Positions 1 through 9,723 of a DNA stretch of 64,000 nucleotides are shown one piece after another (within the stretch, counting starts at the first letter, position 1; each line of letters starts with the position of its first letter). A model generated the notes under the pieces. That model saw nothing but the letters and a program-made list of their open reading frames with translations, did no database searches and had not been told where the DNA came from. A program made the translations under genes and the position numbers. Source of the DNA: Bacteroidales bacterium (GTDB lineage Bacteria > Bacteroidota > Bacteroidia > Bacteroidales > UBA12077). The stretch spans positions 453,085 through 517,084 of the forward strand of contig JAEINU010000002.1 of NCBI GenBank assembly GCA_016342685.1, written 5' to 3'.

Positions 1-83
1 ATTCAAAACAAGTTAGTGATAAATATCAAATTATGAAATTAATAATATTTATTTTTGATTAAAACAACTTGATTGAGATAGAT

Positions 84-91
84 TATCTTTG
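84..91 (+). promoter_or_regulatory. Bacteroidota-type -7 promoter element
   Basis: TATCTTTG is an exact match to the Bacteroidota primary-sigma -7 consensus TAnnTTTG. It lies 23 bases before the ATG of the membrane/NUDIX gene, which suggests a very short leader. No convincing -33 element is visible, so the call rests on one motif and its position. Confidence 0.45.
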
Positions 92-114
92 CTTTTCTTT
101 ATTTTATTTAAGAT

Positions 115-1188
115 ATGATCAATAAAAATTTTATTAAGTCTATTCTACCAGGCTTGCTCCCATTGTTTATTTTTATTATTGCTGATGAAATCTGGGGAAC
201 CAGAATTGGATTGTATGTAGCTCTAATTTTCGGCTTACTAGAATTAGTATATACCTACATCAGAACAAAGAAAATTGAAAAATTTATTCTTTCTGATACT
301 CTATTATTATTAGCCTTGGGAGGTATCTCAATCATTCTAGATAATGATATCTTTTTTAAATTAAAACCAGCAATAATCGAATCAATTCTTGCCATAATAA
401 TAGGTATATCGGCTTTTGGTCCTAGGAATCTTATTCTGAACATGAGCAAACGATATTTAAAAAATATAGATATCCCTCTTGAACAATCACGCTTAATGCA
501 GAAAAGCATGAAAGGAATATTTTATATTACTTCTTTTCATATTGTTTTAATTATATATTCGGCTTTTTTCTTATCCAATGAAGCATGGGCTTTCATAAGT
601 GGAGGCTTATTCTATATAATTTTTATTGGGTATTTTGTTTTTGAATTTCTAAAAAACAAACGTAAAAAGATCAAGATCGAAACAGAAGAAATCCTACCAC
701 ATATTGATCAACAAGGAAGTGTTATTTCTGTTCATCCAAGAAGTTCGTTTCACAAGGGAGGAAAAGATAAAATGTTACATCCGGTTGTTCATTTGCATGT
801 TTTCAATTCTAAAGGAGAAATATATTTACAAAAGCGTCCAATAGATAAGCTTGTTCAACCAGGAATGTGGGATACAGCAGTTGGTGGTCATATTAGTGCC
901 AATGAAGATTTACAATTGGCCTTAAAACGGGAAATAAAAGAAGAAATTGGATTGGAAAATATAGACATCAAATTCCTTAAGAATTACATTTGGGAAACTG
1001 AAATTGAACTAGAAATGGTTTATATGTTTATTTCAAATACAGATAAAAAACCAAAACCCAACAAGACAGAATTAGATGGCGGAAGATTTTGGAAAATTGA
1101 TGAAATTAAAAAAAACATTGAAAAACATATCTTCACTCCCAACTTTGAGAATGAATTCGAAATTCTAATAAATACAATTATCAATTAG
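115..1188 (+). CDS. YciB/septation-protein-A-like membrane domain fused to a NUDIX hydrolase
   Basis: Residues 1 to about 180 form several hydrophobic helices that resemble the YciB/IspZ (intracellular septation protein A) family, including the pattern DNDIFFKLKPAII that this family carries between helices. A basic linker (KNKRKKIK) follows, then a cytoplasmic NUDIX domain from about residue 205 to 357. The NUDIX box is complete: G-x5-E-x7-REIKEEIGL at about residues 260-282, and the domain looks closest to the isopentenyl-diphosphate isomerase-like/YfcD type. NUDIX enzymes cleave nucleoside diphosphates linked to another group; the substrate cannot be read here. The gene is monocistronic and converges on the LytTR regulator with 8 bases between them. 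The fusion is unusual; the two domains are usually separate genes. Confidence 0.8.
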   Translation: MINKNFIKSILPGLLPLFIFIIADEIWGTRIGLYVALIFGLLELVYTYIRTKKIEKFILSDTLLLLALGGISIILDNDIFFKLKPAIIESILAIIIGISAFGPRNLILNMSKRYLKNIDIPLEQSRLMQKSMKGIFYITSFHIVLIIYSAFFLSNEAWAFISGGLFYIIFIGYFVFEFLKNKRKKIKIETEEILPHIDQQGSVISVHPRSSFHKGGKDKMLHPVVHLHVFNSKGEIYLQKRPIDKLVQPGMWDTAVGGHISANEDLQLALKREIKEEIGLENIDIKFLKNYIWETEIELEMVYMFISNTDKKPKPNKTELDGGRFWKIDEIKKNIEKHIFTPNFENEFEILINTIIN

Positions 1189-1196
1189 AAAAATTC

Positions 1197-1925
1197 CTAT
1201 TCATCTAAACCAAATAATTCAGAAACCCTTGGCTTAAAGCTTTTACCAACTGGCAGTTTTTCTCCCGAAATCTCAATCACATTTCCTTCAAGAGCATCAA
1301 TTTTTTTTACGGAAACAATGTATGATTTATGAATTCGGATAAACTTGTTCTCGGGTAATTTCTCTTCCAATTCTTTCAATGAAGCTAAGGCTGTTACATT
1401 CTTTTTTCCTTCGGAGTGAAAGGTAACATAGGCTTTTTGTCCTTCAATAAATATTAAATCGTCGTAATTAATTTTATAATACTTTCTGTCCGCACGAATA
1501 ATGATATAATCCTCATGAAAATCTGTCTGATTATAATCTGAACTTGGAACATCCTTCTTGCCTTTTGCCAGCATTGCATTATTTACTTTATTTACTGCTT
1601 TTAAAAACCGATTAAAAGAAAAAGGTTTTAATAAGTAATCCGAGATATCCAATTCATAACCTTCCAAAGCGTATTCTTTATAGGCGGTTGTAAGAATTAC
1701 AAAAGGTTTTCGATCCAAACTTCGCAAAAAATCCAATCCAGTAATTTCAGGCATCTGAATGTCCAGAAACATTAAATCCACTTTACCTTTTTCAAGCAAT
1801 TCATATGCTTTTAGTGGCGAATTAAAATCACCAACAAACTCTAAAAAAGGAACCTTGGAAATATAATCCTTCAAGTATTTACGAGCCAAAGCTTCATCAT
1901 CTACAACAGCACATCGGATTTTCAT
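1197..1925 (-). CDS. LytTR-family response regulator
   Basis: This 242-residue DNA-binding regulator has an N-terminal receiver domain (acidic DDE near residue 9-11, phospho-acceptor Asp in LMFLDIQMP near residue 55, KPF at about 100) and a C-terminal LytTR domain (about residues 140-240). It is encoded directly after its partner kinase, with start and stop codons overlapping by one base, so the pair is cotranslated. LytTR proteins bind paired direct repeats about two helical turns apart, and such a pair lies in the intergenic region in front of the divergent efflux operon. I infer that the efflux operon is its target. Confidence 0.93.
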   Translation of the reverse strand: MKIRCAVVDDEALARKYLKDYISKVPFLEFVGDFNSPLKAYELLEKGKVDLMFLDIQMPEITGLDFLRSLDRKPFVILTTAYKEYALEGYELDISDYLLKPFSFNRFLKAVNKVNNAMLAKGKKDVPSSDYNQTDFHEDYIIIRADRKYYKINYDDLIFIEGQKAYVTFHSEGKKNVTALASLKELEEKLPENKFIRIHKSYIVSVKKIDALEGNVIEISGEKLPVGKSFKPRVSELFGLDE

Positions 1926-2947
1926 TATGAGTTAATTTTTAATTTTACCGTAAACTTATCATCACTATTATAAATATCTAAGCTATACTTATTTGGATAT
2001 AATAAATCTAAACGTTGTCGCACATTTTTAATCCCCAAGCCATTACCTGAAAGTATTTTCCCTATATTCGGAATTGAATTCTCAATTTCTAAGATTAGTG
2101 CATTTTTTTCTGAGCTTAAATTAATATTTACATATGCTTTATCAACTTCTTCTACCTTACTGTATTTGAATGCATTTTCGATAAAAGGAATAAATAACAT
2201 GGGTGCAATATCAATATCTGTCCTTACTTTTGAATTATCAAAACTTATACTTTGTTCATGCTCAGATTTCATTTGTTGGAAAGCAATAAAATTAGATATA
2301 TATTCAATCTCAGCATCCAATTTTACTACATCATTGCTACAATCGTAAAAAACATAACGAAGCATTTCAGAAAGTTTTAATATACTTTCTGGAGCCATTT
2401 CTGATTTGGTATAAGTTAAAGAATAAATATTGTTCAGAGCATTAAATATAAAATGTGGATTTATTTGTGCTTTTAATAACTTTATCTCTGTTCCTAATTT
2501 CTCTTCTTTTAAAAATTTCTCGTTTTCTGCTTTTCTTTTTAACTCCGTAGCTAACAATAATGTTATACTAATAAAATTAGCCATTGAAACCATCCCAAAA
2601 GAGCGAAGTATTGGAAAATAAATAGGCATTTCCATTTTGGCTGTATGCGCAAATTTTGACAACTCTCTTGGAGTAAGTGTAGTATCTAAAAAAAAATTAA
2701 GCCCTGTTAATATGAATATTACTATAAGATTAATAATAATAAACCTTCGTCTATTTTCAATAAAATATTTTGGGAACAGCCAATATTCATTAATTAATAA
2801 AACCCCGATAAAAGTACCCGAAGAAACCAATGCTCCAATAAGTGCATATTGGAAAGGGAAAAAATAAATTCCTGTTGTTAAGAAAAGGATTGTAAATGAT
2901 ATCCAAATAACAAATTTGAGCCAACCTGAAATATATGTTTTTATCAT
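1925..2947 (-). CDS. LytS-like membrane sensor histidine kinase
   Basis: Four predicted transmembrane helices occupy residues 1 to about 135. A short coiled region follows, then a His_kinase domain (PF06580 type) with the phospho-acceptor in QINPHFIFNALNNI near residue 165 and a C-terminal HATPase domain ending in GNGLGIKNVRQRL. No periplasmic or other sensory domain is present, so sensing probably occurs in the membrane. It phosphorylates the LytTR regulator encoded immediately downstream. It is divergent from the RND efflux genes, with 252 bases between start codons. Confidence 0.92.
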   Translation of the reverse strand: MIKTYISGWLKFVIWISFTILFLTTGIYFFPFQYALIGALVSSGTFIGVLLINEYWLFPKYFIENRRRFIIINLIVIFILTGLNFFLDTTLTPRELSKFAHTAKMEMPIYFPILRSFGMVSMANFISITLLLATELKRKAENEKFLKEEKLGTEIKLLKAQINPHFIFNALNNIYSLTYTKSEMAPESILKLSEMLRYVFYDCSNDVVKLDAEIEYISNFIAFQQMKSEHEQSISFDNSKVRTDIDIAPMLFIPFIENAFKYSKVEEVDKAYVNINLSSEKNALILEIENSIPNIGKILSGNGLGIKNVRQRLDLLYPNKYSLDIYNSDDKFTVKLKINS

Positions 2948-3086
2948 AATAATCTAATTTTTCTCCAAATTTATTTCTGTTTGTATCACACTTCAAGTTT
3001 TTTGAACAAATACCTAAATTCCATTAACGAAAGTACAATTTTATCTAATGATCGTCAAATAAAACCATTATTCACAAAACTAGTTT

Positions 3087-3116
3087 ATTGGTTCAAACAA
3101 TTCAATGCTTGGTTCA
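3087..3116. promoter_or_regulatory. Paired direct repeat, candidate LytTR operator
   Basis: TTGGTTCAA occurs at 3087-3095 and again at 3108-3116, exactly 21 bases apart, on the same face of the helix. The pair sits between the LytS/LytTR pair and the RND efflux operon. The arrangement matches how LytTR regulators contact DNA. The link to this particular regulator is inferred from adjacency. Confidence 0.5.
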
Positions 3117-3199
3117 ATAGATTTTATAATACGCGTAAGGGTTCATAACATTGCTCCCAAACTGAAAATATTTATAATCATCAAAAATATCACAAGAAA

Positions 3200-4315
3200 A
3201 TGAAATCAAAAATTTTATACACAATTGGAGCGATAACAGTTATCTTACTCTCTGTTTTAATTACAGGTAAATTAATAATGAGCAAACCTGTTACTAAAAC
3301 AAACGAACTATCAGAAAATCTGCTAACCGTAAAAGCAAACACTACCAAAAATACAAACTACGACTCAAACATAAAATATAGAGGACGAATATCATCATAT
3401 GAGAACATTTCTCTTTCTGCTGAGGTAAGTGGGAAAATTATGCAGGGTGGTATTCCATTTAAAACAGGACAGACATTTAAAGAGAATGACCTTTTAATTC
3501 AGATCTATAATGAAGATGTAAAAACAGCTTTAATGTCTGGGAAAAGCAGCTTTTTACGCACAATATCAACAATACTTCCTGATATGAATATCGATTTTCC
3601 AAATGAATATGCTAAATGGACAGCGTTTTTTAGTCAGATTAAAGTAGATAAAAAATTACCTAAGCTACCTGAAACCAAAACAGAGCAAGAGCAAATTTTT
3701 CTTGCATCAAAAGGTGTTCTAAGCGAATACTATTCTTTAAGACAGCAAGAAATCAATTTAAAGAAATATAAAATTTATGCCCCATTTGATGGAAGTTTTA
3801 AAACAGTTTCACGCGAGATCGGTTCCGTTGCTAGCATGGGAGCTGAATTAGCTTCAATAATCCGCACCGATAAATTAGAAATTATTGTTCCGGTTTTACC
3901 CGAAGATGCAAAATGGATTAAAACAGAAAATCAAGTTAAACTCATTGGAAATCAATCTACGAAAATAGGAAAAGTATCTAGGATTGCAGATTTCGTTGAT
4001 GCTTCTACTCAGTCGATTAATATTTATATTGATTATTATCCAAACGGCGAAAATGCATTTATAACTGGCGAATTTATTGATGTTCAATTTAATATCGCAA
4101 AGAAAATTACCGGAATAAAAATTCCTCGTGAAGCATTACTCGATAATAATCAGGTTTATCTTATTCAAAATCAAATACTAAAATTAAGAACAATAGGAAT
4201 TGAACGAATGCTCGATGATCATATAATCATATCAGGAATAAAGGATGGAGAAACTATTGTAATGGAATCTCTTGCAAATATAACTGAAGGTACAAAAGTG
4301 TTAACTAGAATTTAA
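3200..4315 (+). CDS. RND efflux periplasmic adaptor (membrane fusion protein)
   Basis: An N-terminal signal-anchor (residues 7-28) leads into a HlyD/AcrA-like adaptor. The first half of the lipoyl/barrel-sandwich region is around VSGKIMQGGIPFKTGQ (about 75-95), the alpha hairpin is short, the second half includes YAPFDGSFKTV (about 195), and beta-barrel and membrane-proximal domains follow to residue 371. It bridges the inner-membrane pump and the outer-membrane channel encoded next. It is the first gene of a three-gene operon (34 bases to the pump). The transported substrate is not evident. Confidence 0.92.
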   Translation: MKSKILYTIGAITVILLSVLITGKLIMSKPVTKTNELSENLLTVKANTTKNTNYDSNIKYRGRISSYENISLSAEVSGKIMQGGIPFKTGQTFKENDLLIQIYNEDVKTALMSGKSSFLRTISTILPDMNIDFPNEYAKWTAFFSQIKVDKKLPKLPETKTEQEQIFLASKGVLSEYYSLRQQEINLKKYKIYAPFDGSFKTVSREIGSVASMGAELASIIRTDKLEIIVPVLPEDAKWIKTENQVKLIGNQSTKIGKVSRIADFVDASTQSINIYIDYYPNGENAFITGEFIDVQFNIAKKITGIKIPREALLDNNQVYLIQNQILKLRTIGIERMLDDHIIISGIKDGETIVMESLANITEGTKVLTRI

Positions 4316-4349
4316 TCATTGAGATTTAGAATCATTAAAACGAAATAGA

Positions 4350-7300
4350 ATGAAAAAGATATTATCAGCCTTTGTAAAATATCCTTTCTACGGCAAGATT
4401 GTTATCGTAATCCTTTTATTAATTGGATCAATAGCTCTTCTTTCAATGAGAAAGGCCACATTTCCATTAGTTGAGTCAAAAATAATTACGGTTGCCGTTA
4501 GTTACCAAGGAGCGACTCCAAAAGAAATGGAAGATGGAGTAACGACTCTAATTGAAAATGGAATTCGTGGAATTCCGGGAATCAAAGAATTCTCCTCTAT
4601 TTCTAGTGAAAACTTTGCCCAAGTTACAATTATAGGATTAAGCAATTACGACATGGACGAGCTTTTGTCTGATGTTAAAAATGCAGTGGATGGAGTTTCC
4701 AATTTCCCTGCAGGAGCAGAAAAACCGATTGTTTCAAAAAACAGAGCCAAAGATATGGCTATGTTTATTACGCTTTCTACCCACGACAACGATTTGTTAA
4801 AACTAAATAAAGCTGCAAATCGAATTGAAGATGATTTTTTAGCGTCGGGAAAAATATCGCAAATTACCATTATGGGTTTACCCAGCAGAATGGAACTTGC
4901 CATAGAAATTGACGAAACTCAATTAAGAAGATACCAAATTACTTTTGATGAAATTAAGAATGCCATTGCTGCCAACAATCTCGATATTCATGGTGGAACG
5001 ATTAAAAATCCACGCGAAGAAATTAAGGTTATTAGTAGACAAAGAACTGTTAATCCCAATGAGTTAGAACAAATTGTTGTTAAGACAAACTCCGATGGAC
5101 GTACAGTTAAGATTGGTGATTTAGCAAATGTCACATTGCAGTTCGAAGAAACGCCTAATGGAAGTTATGTTAAGGGAGATCCTAGTGTTACTTTTATGAT
5201 TCAAAAGTTAATGACGGAAGATCTTGAAGATATTTCAGTTTATGTAAACGACTATGTAAAAGAGTATAATCGAACACATAAAAATACTAAAATCGAAGTC
5301 TTAATGGATTTTCTTGATATTATAGATGGTCAGCTTTCCATCTTAATTCAGAATGGTTTGATGGGTGTATTTTTTGTAATCTTAATGCTTTCACTTTTAT
5401 TAAATTTCAGATTATCACTTTGGGTTGCCTGGGGAATTCCTGCAGCGTTCTTAGGAATGTTTATAGTGGCAGCAATCAGCGGAGTAACCATAAATATTAT
5501 TTCTCTTTTTGGTATGATTCTGATCATCGGAATTTTAGTCGATGATGGTGTTGTTATAGGGGAAAATGTATTTACACATTTTGAAATGGGAAAATCTCCA
5601 CGGAGGGCAGCTATTGATGGTACGGTTGAAGTTTTACCTGCTGTTTTTACTTCTGTAGCAACAACAATAATTGCTTTTACGCCTTTGTTTTTTATTGAAG
5701 GTAACTTAGAAATGATGTCCGAAATGGCTTTTGTTGTAATTATATGTTTGCTATTCTCATTAGCCGAAGGAATTTTTGTTTTACCCGGACACTTAGCAAA
5801 CCCAAGGGTTCTAAAACCTATGAACAACAAATCCTTTTATGGCAAATTAAGAAATAAACTCGATAAAGGCTTAATGTATGTTCGCGATAAATTATACATT
5901 CCATTTGTTAGAAGAATTCTGAATCATAAAGGACTCAGTCTTGCAACAGTAACAGCTTTATTTATATTAACGATAGGTTTGGTTGCTGGTGGAAAAATTC
6001 CATTTACATTTTTCCCACAAACTCCTTCGGATATGTTTACCGTTGATTTAGCATTGAAGCCCGGAGTAAACGAAGAAATTACCAAAGAAAAATTATTCCG
6101 AATCGAAACTCAAATTTGGGAAGTAAATCAGGAATTAATGAAAGAAAATGGCGATACAATTAATTATGTTTCGGCAACGCAAGTGACCATAGGAAATTCA
6201 TTCAGCGGCACAGAATCCGGAACAAATGCTGGAATGATCCGCGTATTTTTAAATCCATTAGAAGATACTCAGGTTAACGATCAACTAATAAAAAGAGCCA
6301 TTACTAAAAAAGCAGGTAAAATACCAGAAGCATACAAATTTGCTGTTGGAGCCTCGAATCGTTTTGGCGCACCTGTATCTATAAGTTTATTAGGATATGA
6401 TACCGAAGAATTGGAGCAAGCTAAAGTTAAGTTAGAAGATGAACTTAAGAAGATTCCGTCGTTATTTAATATAACCGATAACAGTCAGATTGGAAGTCAA
6501 GAAATTCAAATTTCATTAAAGCCTGAAGCTTATGTCCTTGGATTAACTCAAAGTTCCTTAATGATGCAGGTTCGTAATGGATATTATGGTGCTTTAGCGC
6601 AACGAATGCAAGAAGGAAAAAATGAAATTTGGGTCTATGTTCGTTATCCATTAGACAATCGAGAAACCGTTGGTCAGTTAGAGAATATGATGATAAATAC
6701 GCAACAAGGTCAATTTCCTTTATCACGTGTTGCTGAACTATCTACAAAACGAAGTATGAGTAAAATCAATCGTTACAACGGTAGAACAGAAATTCGTATT
6801 GACGCTTATTTAAAGGATCAAAATGCTGCTGTACCACCTATTTTGGAATACATCGAAGCTGAAATTTTGCCAACAATTATGGAAGAACATTCCGAGATAG
6901 AATACATGCACCAGGGACAGCAAAAAGATTCCAACGAACAAATGGGTAGCATTCTTAAATATTTTGGAATAGCATTCTTAGTTATTGTGTTAATTATCAT
7001 GATTTACTTTAAATCATTCTTACAAGGATTTATGATTCTATTAATGATTCCGCTAGGTTTTGTTGGAGCAATTTGGGGGCACGGAATACACGGACAAGCC
7101 ATATCGATGATGAGTTTATGGGGCTTTGTAGCACTATCGGGAACTATTATTAACGATGCCATTGTGTTCTTATCCAAATACAATCAAAATATGGTAACTG
7201 GAATGACAGTTGTTGATGCTGCAATAGGTGCAGGAAAAGCAAGATTTAGAGCAATTCTACTAACAACCATAACAACTACAGCTGGATTAATGCCATTAAT

Positions 7301-7547
7301 TTTGGAAAACAGTCCTGATGCACAATTCTTGGTACCTATGGCAATTGCTTTGGCTTACGGAATACTTTTTGGAACTGTATTTATCCTACTAATTCTTCCA
7401 TTACTAATTGTTATGATGAATAGGTTAAATGTTCGAATTAAAAACTTATTCAGTAAGGAAACTTTTACACCTGAATCGGTTGAAGTAGCTGTTATCAATC
7501 ATCAGATTGAAATGACACTGGATAAAGCAATGGAAAAAGAATTTTAA
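4350..7547 (+). CDS. RND-family efflux pump, AcrB/MdtC-like permease
   Basis: The 1065-residue inner-membrane pump has the family's usual length and internal duplication. Helix 1 lies at residues 13-33, a periplasmic porter domain follows, helices 2-6 start near residue 335 (GILVDDGVVIGEN carries the TM4 acidic pair), a second periplasmic half follows, and helices 8-12 start at about residue 870. Proton-driven export through a TolC-type channel is the expected function. The subfamily resembles the multidrug (HAE-1) type rather than heavy-metal pumps, but substrate specificity cannot be assigned. It sits between the adaptor and TolC genes. Confidence 0.94.
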   Translation: MKKILSAFVKYPFYGKIVIVILLLIGSIALLSMRKATFPLVESKIITVAVSYQGATPKEMEDGVTTLIENGIRGIPGIKEFSSISSENFAQVTIIGLSNYDMDELLSDVKNAVDGVSNFPAGAEKPIVSKNRAKDMAMFITLSTHDNDLLKLNKAANRIEDDFLASGKISQITIMGLPSRMELAIEIDETQLRRYQITFDEIKNAIAANNLDIHGGTIKNPREEIKVISRQRTVNPNELEQIVVKTNSDGRTVKIGDLANVTLQFEETPNGSYVKGDPSVTFMIQKLMTEDLEDISVYVNDYVKEYNRTHKNTKIEVLMDFLDIIDGQLSILIQNGLMGVFFVILMLSLLLNFRLSLWVAWGIPAAFLGMFIVAAISGVTINIISLFGMILIIGILVDDGVVIGENVFTHFEMGKSPRRAAIDGTVEVLPAVFTSVATTIIAFTPLFFIEGNLEMMSEMAFVVIICLLFSLAEGIFVLPGHLANPRVLKPMNNKSFYGKLRNKLDKGLMYVRDKLYIPFVRRILNHKGLSLATVTALFILTIGLVAGGKIPFTFFPQTPSDMFTVDLALKPGVNEEITKEKLFRIETQIWEVNQELMKENGDTINYVSATQVTIGNSFSGTESGTNAGMIRVFLNPLEDTQVNDQLIKRAITKKAGKIPEAYKFAVGASNRFGAPVSISLLGYDTEELEQAKVKLEDELKKIPSLFNITDNSQIGSQEIQISLKPEAYVLGLTQSSLMMQVRNGYYGALAQRMQEGKNEIWVYVRYPLDNRETVGQLENMMINTQQGQFPLSRVAELSTKRSMSKINRYNGRTEIRIDAYLKDQNAAVPPILEYIEAEILPTIMEEHSEIEYMHQGQQKDSNEQMGSILKYFGIAFLVIVLIIMIYFKSFLQGFMILLMIPLGFVGAIWGHGIHGQAISMMSLWGFVALSGTIINDAIVFLSKYNQNMVTGMTVVDAAIGAGKARFRAILLTTITTTAGLMPLILENSPDAQFLVPMAIALAYGILFGTVFILLILPLLIVMMNRLNVRIKNLFSKETFTPESVEVAVINHQIEMTLDKAMEKEF

Positions 7548-7553
7548 TTACAC

Positions 7554-7614
7554 TGTCACCCTGAGCCTGTCGAAGGGTGATTTTACCTCATGCTTCGACA
7601 AGCTCAGCATGACA
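7554..7614. repeat. Dispersed intergenic palindrome (cttcgacaagctcag type)
   Basis: An imperfect inverted repeat in which ctgagcctgtcgaagg is mirrored by cttcgacaagctcag. It lies between the RND pump and tolC-like genes. Related copies are at 11389-11459, 15198-15254 and 52518-52602, with a fragment at 9137-9162. No protein is encoded. It looks like a non-autonomous miniature repeat that settles between genes. Confidence 0.7.
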
Positions 7615-7636
7615 TAATATTTAATAATATAAAAAA

Positions 7637-8947
7637 ATGAAAACAAAAATAATAATGAGTTTAGCACTATTGATAGCAAGCATTCCATTATTTAGTCAGG
7701 AAAACAACCGACTAAGTGTAGAAAATGCAGTAAATAAGGCTTTGGAAAACAATTACGGAATTGTAACCGTAAAGAAATCTCTCGAAATAAACGAACTCAA
7801 TAATACCTGGGGTAATACAGGCGCTTTGCCAACTGTAAGTTTTACAGGAACAGGAAGCGAATCATGGAACAATAACAATAATGATGATTATACAAGCACA
7901 AGCCTGAGTGGTTCGGTTAATTTAAATTGGGTTTTATTCCGCGGATTTGGTGCTCGAATTACAAAACAAAACTTAGAAAAGTTGGAAAAAATGTCGGAAG
8001 GAAACCTGGCAATAACTGTTGAGAATACCATTGTTGATGTAATTCTGGCCTATTACAATATTCTTCTTGCTGAGAATAATATGGAAACTGCCGAAAAGAA
8101 TATGAACTTATCCGAAGATCGTTACGAGCAAGAGAAACAACGAAAACAACTTGGGACTTCGGTTACATATGATCTCTTACAAGCGCAAAACTCCTATCTG
8201 GAAGATAAATCAAATTATTTAACGGCTAAATCAGCTTATAGTAATTCAAAAAGACAATTGAATAATTTGCTAGCAGAAGATTTAAATACTGATTATATAT
8301 ATACATCATCGTTTGATATTGCATCAAAAGATTTCGATCAAACCAATCTTGAAGCTAAGATGTTAGCAAATAACAATACCTTGAAGAATCAATATATAAA
8401 TCTTGAAATGGCAAAGCTAGATATTAAATCGGCTAAGAGTGCTTATTACCCAACCATTTCGGCGGGTGCTTCTGGTGCATATTCCGATAATGAGATGGAT
8501 TACGAAACCATGAATAATATGGATAATTCGTCGTCGGGATTTAATACAAGTGTAAACATGAACGTTTCCTATTCTATTTATGAAGGTGGATCGCGAAGAA
8601 GGGCTTTACAAGCAGCCAAAATAAATCAGGAAATTTCTGAGATAGAAACAAAAGATATGGAGCAGCAATTAAAGAATCAATTGGCTCAGGAATTTGAATT
8701 ATACCAAGTAAGACAAGAATTGTTGACTCTTGCCGAAGAAAATCTGAAAGCTGCGGAATTGAATATGGAGCTGTCAAAACAAAAATTCGAGAACGGTTCA
8801 ATTAACTCATTTAATTACCGAGATATTCAGCAAATGTATTCGAATGTCTCTATGAGTTATCAGAATGCAATGTACAATCTTATACAAAGTTACCATACTT
8901 TGCTAAGACTTACTGGTGGCGTAATTGATGATTATAATGCAAACTAG
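7637..8947 (+). CDS. TolC-like outer membrane efflux channel
   Basis: This 436-residue protein has a cleavable signal peptide (to about residue 20, IPLFSQ) and two repeats of long amphipathic coiled-coil helices, as in the OEP family. YNILLAENNMETAEKN and the corresponding C-terminal EELLTLAEENLKAAELN-like stretch mark the two halves. Beta-strand segments rich in Ser, Gly and Asn lie between. It completes the tripartite RND system with the two upstream genes. The 89-base gap holds a dispersed palindrome, so readthrough is likely but not certain. Confidence 0.92.
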   Translation: MKTKIIMSLALLIASIPLFSQENNRLSVENAVNKALENNYGIVTVKKSLEINELNNTWGNTGALPTVSFTGTGSESWNNNNNDDYTSTSLSGSVNLNWVLFRGFGARITKQNLEKLEKMSEGNLAITVENTIVDVILAYYNILLAENNMETAEKNMNLSEDRYEQEKQRKQLGTSVTYDLLQAQNSYLEDKSNYLTAKSAYSNSKRQLNNLLAEDLNTDYIYTSSFDIASKDFDQTNLEAKMLANNNTLKNQYINLEMAKLDIKSAKSAYYPTISAGASGAYSDNEMDYETMNNMDNSSSGFNTSVNMNVSYSIYEGGSRRRALQAAKINQEISEIETKDMEQQLKNQLAQEFELYQVRQELLTLAEENLKAAELNMELSKQKFENGSINSFNYRDIQQMYSNVSMSYQNAMYNLIQSYHTLLRLTGGVIDDYNAN

Positions 8948-9092
8948 TATCATGTCAAGCTTTAAGTTTCGGGTCGACCTGACAGAGTTTTTTTAAACCT
9001 GTCAGAGTCTGGTTGTAAAACTCTGACAGGTCATTCTGACTCTGGTCAGGTTTTCAACTGAAAAAGCATCGTTGACTTGACACTAGTGATTA
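8943..9092. repeat. Nested inverted-repeat element downstream of the efflux operon
   Basis: An outer arm pair (ctagtatcatgtcaag and cttgacactag) encloses inner arms of the acctgacagag / ctctgacaggt type that repeat three or four times. The single strand could form a long branched hairpin. It encodes nothing. Similar acctgacaggt elements are common between Bacteroidota genes. With the terminator that follows, it fills the 295-base gap before the next gene. Confidence 0.6.
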
Positions 9093-9104
9093 ATAGTTAA
9101 ATAT

Positions 9105-9136
9105 AAGAGTCAGGCTGATTACCTGACTCTTTTTTT
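9105..9136 (+). terminator. Rho-independent terminator of the efflux operon
   Basis: A perfect 10-bp stem, AAGAGTCAGG with CCTGACTCTT, closes a 7-base loop and runs into seven T residues. It terminates rightward transcription from the RND/TolC genes. Confidence 0.85.
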
Positions 9137-9242
9137 ATGCTTCAATAAACTCAGCATGACAGGAGTTATTTATACAATCACTCTATCCAAATAACAATCA
9201 GATAACGTAAAGTACCCAGAAAGCTTCTATGAACACCCTCAT

Positions 9243-9722
9243 TTATTTTGACACTCTCTTAAACGGGAAATCCGATTTTCGATATTCTCCATCCTGTGTA
9301 CCTTCAATATACGCAAAGATCGAATCTGGTTGTGGATTGGAATAAACAATTCTTTGAGGAAAATCGTGCTCTTTGTTTTCGAAGATAAACTTATCGCCTT
9401 CACTTGAGATTAATTTAAATGTAATGGAATTTCCATCGTTCTGATTTTTTGTTGTTGGTGTTAATAACAAATCATTTCCATTCTGCTCAAGCAACATAGT
9501 TTCAGCAAATACAGTATCGCTATTTACCAAAGCAAAACTCTCGCCATAAAAAACTGTATCGTTTTTCTTTTCCCATGATTCATACATTTCCATCTCATTC
9601 GAAATATTTTCCCAATTGCCAATTAACCATTTAAGTTTTTCAATTTCGGGTTTATTTATATCTTTTGAATTGCACGAGACCAATAAGATTGAGATTCCAA
9701 CAATAGCCAATACTTTCTTCAT
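9243..9722 (-). CDS. Small lipoprotein, DUF6265-like
   Basis: About 159 residues with a lipoprotein signal peptide whose lipobox is LLVSC, so the mature protein is lipid-anchored. The rest is a lipocalin-like beta-rich domain (LKWLIGNWEN, FENKEHDFPQRIVY) that resembles the DUF6265 family of unknown function. The ATG at 9722 is chosen because the signal peptide begins there; a longer frame reaches 9797 but overlaps the upstream gene. It starts 1 base after that upstream zinc-ribbon gene ends, so the two are cotranscribed. Confidence 0.75.
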   Translation of the reverse strand: MKKVLAIVGISILLVSCNSKDINKPEIEKLKWLIGNWENISNEMEMYESWEKKNDTVFYGESFALVNSDTVFAETMLLEQNGNDLLLTPTTKNQNDGNSITFKLISSEGDKFIFENKEHDFPQRIVYSNPQPDSIFAYIEGTQDGEYRKSDFPFKRVSK

Positions 9723-9723
9723 A

